64,000 nt of DNA, from the NCBI GenBank assembly GCA_030429545.1, contig JAUIFF010000002.1, forward strand, positions 719,952 to 783,951, written 5' to 3'. Below are positions 28,375 to 36,061 of the stretch, piece by piece. The notes below the pieces were generated by a model that did not search any database, was not told the DNA's origin, and was given only the letters and a program-made list of their open reading frames with translations. Source of the stretch: Polyangia bacterium. GTDB taxonomy: Bacteria > Myxococcota_A > Polyangia > Nannocystales > Nannocystaceae. The position numbers and the translations under genes were made by a program. Position 1 is the stretch's first letter. The number at the start of each line of letters is the position of its first letter.

Positions 28375-28821
28375 ATGGTGTCCAACGGAAACAATTTCGA
28401 CATCGTTCAGCGCTCGCCTGGGCGTGTCGATGTTACGCTACGTGGGCAGTGGACCGATGCTGATGCCCGCGCCTATGAGGAAGCGCTTATCAAGGCCGTC
28501 ACCGAGGCCGCACGCACGCGTGTCCTCATCAACCTCAGTGAGCTTAGAAATTGCAGCCTATCTGTCCGCCAGGTCCTGTCCGGTGTGCAACGTAAGCTCG
28601 GCGAAGCCAAGTGCCGCACGGCCTATGTCGCCAACCGTCCGCGGCTCCGCAGTATTGCCCTGTGGGTCGTACACATGGCCGAGGATGGCGAAGCCCGGAG
28701 TGTCCCCACGCAAAACCTGGCCGAGGACTGGTTGCAGGGCGAGGAAGACCGGGTGACCTCGATCCGCCGCAGCACCGAGTCCCGGCTCGCCAACCTTCGT
28801 CGCCTGCGAGGTGCCAAATGA
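28375..28821 (+). CDS. STAS-like protein (SpoIIAA fold)
   Basis: The 148-residue cytosolic protein shows the beta-alpha order of a STAS domain: FDIVQRSPGRVDVTLRGQW, a helix DARAYEEALIKAV, RVLINLSELRNCSLSVRQVLSGV, and KCRTAYVANRPRLRSIALWV. The phosphorylatable D-x-S of classic anti-anti-sigma factors is not obvious (SELRNCS is in the place), so partner switching by phosphorylation is doubtful. Its stop overlaps the start of the next gene by ATGA, so the two products are coupled. Confidence 0.6.
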   Translation: MVSNGNNFDIVQRSPGRVDVTLRGQWTDADARAYEEALIKAVTEAARTRVLINLSELRNCSLSVRQVLSGVQRKLGEAKCRTAYVANRPRLRSIALWVVHMAEDGEARSVPTQNLAEDWLQGEEDRVTSIRRSTESRLANLRRLRGAK

Positions 28822-29474
28822 AAGATGCACCTGCACGTAAGCTGACGTTGTCACAAAAAGTTGTGGCCCGGCTGTTCGACTTCTACTTCCGCGCAAGTCA
28901 GGGGTACGAGGCAATTGCGACCGAAGAGATGATGTACGTCTTCGGGCTCAAGGGCTTTATGGCCTGGGGGGCAGCTGTCGGCGGGACCGTCGAGTTGCTG
29001 ATCGAACGCTACGGCGAGGCCTACACCCAACTCATCCTGGGTTTCGGCGGCCTGTGGAATGGCTGCCGCTACTGTGCCTACGGACACACCCTGGTGTGCG
29101 ACCTGATCAAGTTCCGCGACGAGGATGTGCTGTTTCCCCTCGACCCGATTGTGATGCGCGAGCTTCTCGACCTGCGCGATGACGAAGTGGCCGCGCGGAT
29201 CTCCGAGCTACTGGCCGATGAGGAGTGGGAGCTACCCCGGCAGTTGTTGCTACGCGAGTTCGAGTTGCGGATGGACACGGCCGAGGGGGAGACCGAGGAC
29301 GACGACTACCTGCGGCTTGCACTCGATGCCTGGGAATGGATGAATGAGTGTACAATTATTGTCGGGGTCGACATCGAACCCGACCAGGTCCCGCCGCTGT
29401 CGCCGATCGCCAAGGACCACGAGCTGCTCAAGCGCTACCACACGGCCAGGGCCAAAGAGCGCGGCAAGGCCTAA
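28818..29474 (+). CDS. AhpD-like/carboxymuconolactone decarboxylase-fold protein
   Basis: The start ATG 28818 overlaps the stop of the STAS-like gene. This 218-residue helical protein contains NGCRYCAYGH with Cys83, Cys86 and His90, the C-x2-C-x3-H redox centre of AhpD-type alkylhydroperoxidases. The upstream Glu proton-relay partner may be one of EATEEM/VELLIERYGEAY (not assignable by eye). The C-terminal half is an acidic helical extension absent from minimal AhpD. A peroxidase or disulfide reductase role in the cytosol is the family expectation; coupling to a STAS-like protein is unusual. Confidence 0.68.
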   Translation: MKDAPARKLTLSQKVVARLFDFYFRASQGYEAIATEEMMYVFGLKGFMAWGAAVGGTVELLIERYGEAYTQLILGFGGLWNGCRYCAYGHTLVCDLIKFRDEDVLFPLDPIVMRELLDLRDDEVAARISELLADEEWELPRQLLLREFELRMDTAEGETEDDDYLRLALDAWEWMNECTIIVGVDIEPDQVPPLSPIAKDHELLKRYHTARAKERGKA

Positions 29475-29522
29475 ACTCGGCTGGAGTCGTTGGTTGTCGC
29501 CATGGAACCGACGACGGTGCTT

Positions 29523-30680
29523 TTACATCGCCCTTGAAGCGGCACCGACAAAGTCGGAGCCTTCAAACTGAAAGAAGTTTTGGTCGCTCACCAGTAGGTT
29601 GTCGTTGGAGTAGGTCAGCTTGATCACCCGACCGTCGTCGTTGATCGCATAAAGCGACGGCGAGATCGCTGCGAGTCCACGCAGCCTGGGGACCATCTGC
29701 GAGAGATTCTCGTACTCGACCTCGTCGTTACCGTTGAGCTCAAGTCGCAAGATACTGTCGGGCAGCCCGTAGTTGAGTGAGCCCGGGTTGACCGTGGCGA
29801 ACAGGCCGACGTTGGGCATAAAAGCCAAGTCGCCGCTCATGACGTAGTTGTTGAGCATGTCGTGGGGCTCACCCCACATGTAGGGGTCGGCCCAGATGTC
29901 CATGCTGTACCAGTTGCCCTCGTTTGCGCCCACGACTATCGCCTCGCCGGGCTCGTCAAAGAAAACACCTGGGACAACCGTAAAGCCCTGGGGCTCCTCG
30001 TTGATGGTATTGATGTACCAGCAACGGGCGCTTGTAGGATTACATGCGTATACACTACTGACGGTAGCGGCTAACAACACTCCACACTCGTCCACCGCGA
30101 GCTCGCGGACGTCGAGCACCGCTTCGGCTTCGTCGTCGATGAAGGTGTCCGAGCCGTAAAACTGGGGCTGCCCGCTGACGAGCAGGCGGTAGAGTTTCTT
30201 GTTGGCGACGGCATAGACGACATCGGGCAGCGCGAGTGCACCCGGGCGGTCACCCTGCTCTGGAAACGGATCGCACTCGTCGGGCAGCCCATCCATATCC
30301 TGGTCGCCGTTGTCGCTGTCGCTCTCCGACTCGGACTCGCTGGTGTCCCCCTCGGTCGTTTCGCCAATGGTTGTGTCGCTGTCGCTGTCCGAGTCGGACT
30401 CGGTTGTCGTCGGATCAGAGCTCGAGCTCGACATGTCTGTAGGGTCTGCGGTTGTGACGGTCGTCGTTGTCTCGGTGGTCGGCGCCTCGGTGGTGAATCC
30501 GCTCTCCGAGTCCGAGCCAGCTGTCAGGGTGGTCGACGGGTCATCGGTTTCGGACGTCGCCGTACTCGCGGAATCACCGGTATCCGTGCCGGGGCCAGAG
30601 AATCCCGGGTTTTCGCGGATGCAGCCAACAACCAACGTGCTGAGGCACAACGCCCCAAAAACTTGCGAAGCTCGAACCAT
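29523..30680 (-). CDS. Lipoprotein with Ser/Thr/Asp stalk and propeller-like domain
   Basis: The 385-residue product has a signal ending STLVVGC. The stalk (about residues 25-125) is Thr/Ser/Asp/Glu-rich. DMDGLPDECDPFPEQGD is a thrombospondin type 3-like calcium motif. The following region (VVYAVANKKLYRLL, ELAVDECGVLLAA, DLAFMPNVGLFATVNPG, SLYAINDDGRVIKLTY) has propeller-style spacing. No catalytic motif is visible. It is convergent with the AhpD-like gene, and its promoter region is shared with the endopeptidase gene. Confidence 0.75.
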   Translation of the reverse strand: MVRASQVFGALCLSTLVVGCIRENPGFSGPGTDTGDSASTATSETDDPSTTLTAGSDSESGFTTEAPTTETTTTVTTADPTDMSSSSSDPTTTESDSDSDSDTTIGETTEGDTSESESESDSDNGDQDMDGLPDECDPFPEQGDRPGALALPDVVYAVANKKLYRLLVSGQPQFYGSDTFIDDEAEAVLDVRELAVDECGVLLAATVSSVYACNPTSARCWYINTINEEPQGFTVVPGVFFDEPGEAIVVGANEGNWYSMDIWADPYMWGEPHDMLNNYVMSGDLAFMPNVGLFATVNPGSLNYGLPDSILRLELNGNDEVEYENLSQMVPRLRGLAAISPSLYAINDDGRVIKLTYSNDNLLVSDQNFFQFEGSDFVGAASRAM

Positions 30681-30732
30681 CACAACAACCGAAACAACGG
30701 TAGCACGGGATCTTGATTTCGTGATGTGCTCA

Positions 30733-30827
30733 AAGACATGTCTTTTGAGTCATTCATGAATTTTGCGGAGATGTTACCCCCGATGGTGTGTGTGTGAGGC
30801 GATAGCTACGGAATTGACACAATGTCA
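30733..30827. promoter_or_regulatory. Inverted repeats in a divergent promoter region
   Basis: Between the lipoprotein start (30680, minus) and the endopeptidase start (30928, plus) are CTCAAAGACATGTCTTTTGAG-like dyads (about 30728-30750) and TGACA-CAA-TGTCA (30815-30827). Either could be an operator; no binding protein is known. Confidence 0.3.
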
Positions 30828-30927
30828 CCGACACGATCCGGTTGTGCCTGGATGTCACCCGCGCGAACTCGGGCCGCTATTTCTACGGTTGCTTGCGAAG
30901 GCACAGTGTTTGCAGTCACCCGGGGCG

Positions 30928-32046
30928 ATGGTGCGCGAGCGCAACTTTCCCAAACGAGCACCGGTCGGCCCGGTGGTCGGGCTGGCGAGCCTGAGCTTTG
31001 CCCTCACGGTCGGGCTGACCGTCGGCCTCGGAGCTTTTTTGGGGCGGGCCGCAGCAGAGCCAACGCTCGACACCCGCACGCCATCTGCCCCGGAGGTCGT
31101 TCCCAATCCGCCCACGCAGTTGGCACCACAGACTCCCGTCGCACCAGCAGCCAAACCCGCCTTGGTGTTGCCGCCTCCAAGCGAGTTGCCCCTGACGTTG
31201 TTGGCCACGCTCGTCGGCGATGACCCAGCCATGAGCCGGGCCACACTTCTCGACCAACAACGGTTGCGGATGGCCAGCTTTTCGGTGGGCGACCCGTTGC
31301 GACCCGGGGTCATCCTGCGAGAGATCCGGCGCGGACGGGTTGTGGTTGAGGAGCAGGGGGAACTGCGCGGCCTAAACCTGGGAAACCAGCCGCTGGAATT
31401 CACCGACGGACCGACCCCCGGTTTACTTGGCGCGGGGCTTTTGGGGGCGACAGGTGCCCAGGTGCTCCCGGTCAACAGCGGAGCGCTCAGCGTTGGGCGG
31501 CCCAACCAAGGTCGGCTTATCAACGCGGTACGCTTGCCCGACAATCCTGTTTTATATACACGTACCCAACCCAACGCCAGCTGGGGAGCGAGCCACACGA
31601 TCTTGAGTTTGCAGCAGGGGATCGCCCGGTTTCGCCGGCTAAGTGGCTACCGCGGTAACCTTGCAATCGGTGGTATTAGCCGCGAGCACGGCGGGTTTTT
31701 CCCGCCCCACAAGTCCCACCAAAGTGGGCGAGATGTCGACATCGTGCTACCCAGGGTTGTCGGCGACAGCGACCGCAGCGTCGACTGGCAGGCGACCTGG
31801 TCCCTTGTACATACGCTGATTGAGGACGGCCAGGTCACGCAGATTTTCTTGAGTTATGAGCGTCAGCGTGAGCTGTTTTTAGCGGCTCGTGCCGCCGGCG
31901 TGGGCACGGATGAACTCGAGCGGTGGTTGCAGTATCCCAAGGGTGTTCGCGGCCCAGGGATCATTCGCCACCAGCCCGGGCACCGAAATCATTTGCATAT
32001 ACGCTTTCGCTGTGGGCCCGAGGACCGCCGCTGCAGCGGGTGGTAG
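30928..32046 (+). CDS. GspC-like domain fused to a MepA-type (M74) murein endopeptidase
   Basis: The start at ATG 30928 gives 372 residues. A membrane anchor lies at about 15-40, then a Pro/Ala linker. Residues 85-150 (LPLTLLATLVGDDPAMSRAT, FSVGDPLRPGVILREI, RRGRVVVEEQGELRGL) match the homology region of type II secretion GspC. The rest is penicillin-insensitive endopeptidase: HGGFFPPHKSHQSGRDVDI near 258-272 and PGHRNHLHIRF near 350-358 supply the zinc His and Asp. It should cut peptidoglycan peptide cross-links in the periplasm, perhaps at secretion sites (inference). The 3-prime end is the first unit of a tandem repeat. Confidence 0.82.
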   Translation: MVRERNFPKRAPVGPVVGLASLSFALTVGLTVGLGAFLGRAAAEPTLDTRTPSAPEVVPNPPTQLAPQTPVAPAAKPALVLPPPSELPLTLLATLVGDDPAMSRATLLDQQRLRMASFSVGDPLRPGVILREIRRGRVVVEEQGELRGLNLGNQPLEFTDGPTPGLLGAGLLGATGAQVLPVNSGALSVGRPNQGRLINAVRLPDNPVLYTRTQPNASWGASHTILSLQQGIARFRRLSGYRGNLAIGGISREHGGFFPPHKSHQSGRDVDIVLPRVVGDSDRSVDWQATWSLVHTLIEDGQVTQIFLSYERQRELFLAARAAGVGTDELERWLQYPKGVRGPGIIRHQPGHRNHLHIRFRCGPEDRRCSGW

Positions 32047-32153
32047 CGAGGCAGTCGAGGGAGCTGTGGGCCCGAGGACCGCTGCAGCGGGTGGTAGCGA
32101 GGCAGTCGAGGGAGCTGTGGGCCCGAGGACCGCCACAGCGGGTGGTAGCGAGG
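32009..32153. repeat. Three tandem copies of the endopeptidase gene 3-prime end
   Basis: Copies of 54, 51 and about 40 bp start at 32009, 32063 and 32114, each opening GCTGTGGGCCCGAGGACC and containing GCGGGTGGTAGCGAGGC. Copy 1 encodes the last residues and stop (32044-32046) of the endopeptidase; copies 2 and 3 lie after it and end exactly at the stop of the convergent symporter gene (32154). Confidence 0.92.
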
Positions 32154-33554
32154 CTAGCCCAGGGCACCGAGGGCGTGGAGCATCACCAGGATGATGGCGA
32201 TCGGGACGACGTAGCGAAGCAGTGTTAGCCAGGCCAGGTAGAAGGCCTTGACCTTGCCGAGCGAGGACCCGGCGGCGAAGCTCTGTTGGCGGGCCTCGCC
32301 CCCAACCCGCCAGGCCGCAAACGCAGCGATGCCAAGCCCACCCAGGGGCAGCATCCAGTTGCTGGCGAGATAGTCGAAGGTGTCAAACCAGTTCTTTCCG
32401 GCTTCGACCCCGACGACTTCAAACGCCGGGGCAGTGAGGGCCGCAAAGTCGCTGCCAAAAATCTCGGTGGAGTTGCTCAGTGCCGAGGGAATACCGAGGG
32501 CAAAAATCACCCCGGCAATGGTCAGCACAGCGCGTTTGCGGCTCCAACCTCGCTCGTCGATAAAATACGAGGCGGCGACCTCGAGCAGCGAGATACTGCT
32601 GGTGAGCGCGGCAAACGTGAGCAGCGAAAAGAACACCACCGACCACAGGCCCCCGCCCAATAAACTTGCAAATGCAATTGGCATGTTCTTGAACACCAAA
32701 CCCGGGCCGGCTGCGGGTTCCATACCCTGGGTGAAGGTGATCGGAAACAGGACCAGGCAAGCCATCAGGGCGACGAGCGTGTCGAGTACGGAAATGTAGA
32801 TCGCCGAGCCTACGAGGTCGTCGTCGCGTTTGAGGTAGCTGCCATAGGTCAGCATGGCCCCCATACCGACAGACAGCGTGAAGAAGCTGTGGCCGACGGC
32901 TTCGAGCACCCCGGCGCCTGTGAGTGCCTCGGTGTGAAACCCAAACACAAAGTCGAGGGCCTTGCCAAACCCGTCGAGGGTGGAGGCGTAGATCAGCATG
33001 GCGCCCATCATCAACAGCAACAGCGGCATCAACAGCCGGGCCGCCCGTTCGACGCCCTTTTGCACGCCGCCAATGACGATCGCAATCGTGATCGCCATAA
33101 ACGCGGTGTGCCACATCAGGTTGAGCGAGCTGTCGGTGACCAGGCCACCAAAGGTCTGGTTGAGCGTGTCAGCCGATTGACCGGCGATCGACCCGGTGAG
33201 CGAGAGATATACGTAGTGCATCGCCCACCCGGCAACAACGCTGTAGTACGACAAAATCACAATACCTGCAGCGACGCCGAGCCACCCGACGCCCGCCCAG
33301 GCTGTCCCGGGTGCGAGTTTGCGAAATGCCCCGACGGTGGAACGTTGTGAAGTTCGGCCGAGCAGGATTTCGCCGATCATGATCGGCAGACCGACCAACA
33401 AAATACTGGCGAGGTACACCAGGACGAACGCTCCACCACCGTTTTCGCCGGTGATATAGGGGAACTTCCACATGTTCCCGAGGCCGACTGCCGAGCCGGC
33501 AGCCGCCAAAATAAAGCCGATGCGAGAACCCCATTGTGCGCGTGTGTCTGCCAT
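32154..33554 (-). CDS. Neurotransmitter:sodium symporter family transporter
   Basis: The 466-residue polytopic protein begins WGSRIGFILAAAGSAVGLGNMWKFPYI, containing the unwound TM1 sodium/substrate site of LeuT-type NSS transporters, then GGGAFVLVYL in TM2. About eleven to twelve hydrophobic segments follow. It imports an amino acid or related amine with Na+; the substrate is not predictable. The stop abuts the tandem array derived from the endopeptidase gene. In the middle, Ala-Phe-Ala-Ser-Leu-Leu is spelled GCA TTT GCA AGT TTA TTG, unusual codons here, and forms a TGCA-AA-TGCA palindrome at 32667. Confidence 0.9.
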   Translation of the reverse strand: MADTRAQWGSRIGFILAAAGSAVGLGNMWKFPYITGENGGGAFVLVYLASILLVGLPIMIGEILLGRTSQRSTVGAFRKLAPGTAWAGVGWLGVAAGIVILSYYSVVAGWAMHYVYLSLTGSIAGQSADTLNQTFGGLVTDSSLNLMWHTAFMAITIAIVIGGVQKGVERAARLLMPLLLLMMGAMLIYASTLDGFGKALDFVFGFHTEALTGAGVLEAVGHSFFTLSVGMGAMLTYGSYLKRDDDLVGSAIYISVLDTLVALMACLVLFPITFTQGMEPAAGPGLVFKNMPIAFASLLGGGLWSVVFFSLLTFAALTSSISLLEVAASYFIDERGWSRKRAVLTIAGVIFALGIPSALSNSTEIFGSDFAALTAPAFEVVGVEAGKNWFDTFDYLASNWMLPLGGLGIAAFAAWRVGGEARQQSFAAGSSLGKVKAFYLAWLTLLRYVVPIAIILVMLHALGALG

Positions 33555-33666
33555 AAATAGTGCCTGCCGCAGGTGTGCTAGGTACCGCCGTCGGCTGGTT
33601 CTGTCAATTTGCCGGGCCCATCACGCACCGATGTCGTGTCGATTGCAAACCGGTTATGCTGTGGCC

Positions 33667-34347
33667 ATGTTGGACCGAACCTTGTGTGGAGTACTGACCG
33701 GTTTGCTATGCATGTCGGTAGGCTGTGGGGGGAAGGACGACGCAACAACGTCGACAACCGGTACCGATGCGACCACCGGTGCGACCGAAAATTGTATATC
33801 CGAATGTCCGGAGTCCACCGATGACTCGAGCGGTCAGACGACCGAGCCAGCGACCTCGGACACCGGCTGTGACACCGCCTGTCCGGCGACCAGTGAAAGC
33901 GACAGCGACAGCGAAAATTGTGGACCCAACCTGTGCGGGCCCTGCCAGGAAGGATGTACAAACAACGACTACTGCGAGATGGGCGAGTGGGTCTGCGAGT
34001 GTGTTTGCGACTCGGGAAGCGATACCGACGCGACCACCGGGGGCAACTCCGAGGTGATGTGTGTTGGCGAAGAGCCGAGTTTTCCGTCTTTCAACAAGGA
34101 CTGCGGCGACGAGAGTGCCTGTGCCTTGGTGTTTCATACCGTCGATTGTTGTGGCAACGAGGAGGCCTGGGGGATCCACGTCGACGAGGTGCCGGCGTTT
34201 GAGGAAGCTGAGGCCATCTGTGACAGCCAATACCCGGGCTGTGGCTGCCCCAGTGGGCCGGTGGTGGCCGAAGACGGGAACGCTGCCTGGCACGATGCGA
34301 TCGCTGTCAAATGCGAGGCCGGGCAGTGTATGAGCTATGTGCCGTGA
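33667..34347 (+). CDS. Cys-rich lipoprotein of unknown function
   Basis: ATG 33667 yields a signal ending LLCMSVGCGG (lipobox); the longer upstream frame is rejected for lack of a signal. The 226-residue protein has a Thr/Ser/Asp stalk interrupted by cysteines (CISECPES, GCDTACPAT, CGPCQEGCTNNDYC), then a globular tail with paired cysteines (VDCCGNEEAWGIH, QYPGCGCPSGP, CEAGQCMSYVP). The tail resembles other short myxobacterial lipoproteins of unknown role. It is convergent with the caspase-like gene; the two stops are only a few bases apart (frames overlap 34335-34347). Confidence 0.68.
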   Translation: MLDRTLCGVLTGLLCMSVGCGGKDDATTSTTGTDATTGATENCISECPESTDDSSGQTTEPATSDTGCDTACPATSESDSDSENCGPNLCGPCQEGCTNNDYCEMGEWVCECVCDSGSDTDATTGGNSEVMCVGEEPSFPSFNKDCGDESACALVFHTVDCCGNEEAWGIHVDEVPAFEEAEAICDSQYPGCGCPSGPVVAEDGNAAWHDAIAVKCEAGQCMSYVP

Positions 34348-36008
34348 GGCGAGGCCGACGGGCCTTGTGGGCCTTGGGCTCGCTCGGCGAGTTCGGCCGG
34401 CTCGGCGCGCTCACAGCTAAGTAGTTGTTGATACATGTTCCACCGGGTGCCGCCCTGGTCGGCTAGGCGGGCGGCGAGCAGGCCGTTGTCGAGCGCCCGA
34501 ACATAGCGTTCGAGTCGGGCCGTGCGCCCGCGAAGGACCCCGAGTTCGGCGTCGAGATCGAGGCTCGCGGCCCGGGCCTGCACGTAGTCCGCGTAGGTTT
34601 GCGAGTGTTCGAGTTGCTGGCCGATAGCCGCGGCATGGGCCGTGAGCGTGGGTTCAAAGTCGGGGTGCCAGGGATCGTCGAGGGCAGGCCAGCGCGCGAG
34701 CAGTTCGGCGGCAGCCCGGCGGTAGGCGGCATCCTCGGCCTGGCCCGCGCGTGTGAGTTGCTGGCGAATGTCGGCGATCTGTTGTTCGAGGCCGGCCAAC
34801 TCGGCCCGGGCCTGGGCAGGCTCGGCGAGTTGCGGAAATTCATGTGTAAATGCACGGATGACAGCGGCGTCTTCTGGGGTCGTCCGGGCGGGCAGGCCCC
34901 GGTCTGGCAGCGGGCGGGCGTGCACCCGCAGCCACCGCTCTGAGGTTGTTGTGGGTACATCGATTCCGCGGGATGCAATGCGGGCGCGTGTGTGGGCCTC
35001 GAGCAACGAAATCCTGCCGTTGTTGTCAAAGTCGATGTCGGAGCTTGCAAGCGGTGAACCGTTGCGATCCTGGCCGCGCAGGGCGTGGAGCATGTGCAGG
35101 GCAAACCCCTCTTGCACGCGGCGGTCGGGGTTGGGGTCGCAGCCCGATGCTTCGAGGTCCCAGGTGGTGGCGAACAACCCACAGCGCTCGACTGGGGCGG
35201 GCCCGAGTTTGGGGTCGGCTGCCAAAAACGCGAGCTCGGCAAAACCACCGGAGTAACACGAAGTCACGACCACTCGCACCGGGCGGGCGGCGAGGTCGAG
35301 GTGTTTTGCCAGGGTCTGGACATCGACCTGCGACTGGCCCCAAAACCCCAGGGAGTTGCCTGCTGGGCCCTCGCCAAAGTCCCCGTGGCCAGCGAGATAA
35401 AGCCACAGCGGCGGACCTTCACGGGCGAGTTGCTCGTCGAGTGTTGCGAGAAAGTACTCGCTTGTCGCCGGTCCGGCCGGCGATAGCTTGGTGGGCCGGT
35501 AGTGGGCCAATCGCCCGCCTCGCGGGGCAAATAGGTCGCCGAGTTTGCGCCGCAGCTCGTCGCCACGGGGCGTGGCATCTTCGACTTGCACGACCTTGCC
35601 CCGCCGCCCCGAGGCAAACAACAGCGCGCCCGCCGGGGACTGGGCCCCAAGCACGGTCGCTGCGAGGCCAAGGTCCTGTTCGATCGAAACCTGGTTGAAC
35701 TCGGGTGTCGCCCCGCCGCCTGCGACCAGCCATTTAAGTGTCTGTTCGGGTCGTCGCTCGGGCGTTGCCGGTGCCGGTTTTGGCGGATGAACTTCTGCAT
35801 CTGCGACCGGAGGTGCTCGATCGTTGGCTCGGCTTGCTCGACTTGCTCGACTTGCTCGACTTGGGTCGTCGCGGTGACACGCCGGTACGAGCATGGCCAG
35901 CGCCGCGACCCAAGCGAGCCCACGCGGTCCCACGCCAAAAAACCAGGTACCGGTCCACGGTGCGAACTCGGTTCGTGCACGGGCGAGCGCCATCGCGGCG
36001 CAGAGCAT
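34335..36008 (-). CDS. Caspase-like (clan CD) cysteine peptidase, lipoprotein
   Basis: The 557-residue protein has a signal ending AMLVPAC (lipobox), then four SRA repeats from a 9-bp tandem repeat (35830-35862). The peptidase fold shows LWLYLAGHGDFGEG with the catalytic His near 207 and VRVVVTSCYSGGFAE with Cys near 250, the His-Gly and Cys pair of caspase/metacaspase/legumain-type enzymes. DIDFDNNGRISLLEA near 315 is an EF-hand-like calcium loop, as in some Ca-dependent metacaspases. The C-terminal 200 residues form a coiled-coil-like helical domain. Substrate and role are unknown. It is divergent from the channel gene. Confidence 0.75.
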   Translation of the reverse strand: MLCAAMALARARTEFAPWTGTWFFGVGPRGLAWVAALAMLVPACHRDDPSRASRASRASRANDRAPPVADAEVHPPKPAPATPERRPEQTLKWLVAGGGATPEFNQVSIEQDLGLAATVLGAQSPAGALLFASGRRGKVVQVEDATPRGDELRRKLGDLFAPRGGRLAHYRPTKLSPAGPATSEYFLATLDEQLAREGPPLWLYLAGHGDFGEGPAGNSLGFWGQSQVDVQTLAKHLDLAARPVRVVVTSCYSGGFAELAFLAADPKLGPAPVERCGLFATTWDLEASGCDPNPDRRVQEGFALHMLHALRGQDRNGSPLASSDIDFDNNGRISLLEAHTRARIASRGIDVPTTTSERWLRVHARPLPDRGLPARTTPEDAAVIRAFTHEFPQLAEPAQARAELAGLEQQIADIRQQLTRAGQAEDAAYRRAAAELLARWPALDDPWHPDFEPTLTAHAAAIGQQLEHSQTYADYVQARAASLDLDAELGVLRGRTARLERYVRALDNGLLAARLADQGGTRWNMYQQLLSCERAEPAELAERAQGPQGPSASPHGT

Positions 36009-36061
36009 ACACGATTGTTTTCTTGCGTCGACCCGGCAGACTTGCCAAGGTCAACCGCGGC

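Noticed and set aside
35738..36061. N-terminal extension of the potassium channel frame
   Set aside because: It is antisense to the caspase-like gene and to its SRA repeat; the channel needs no such extension.
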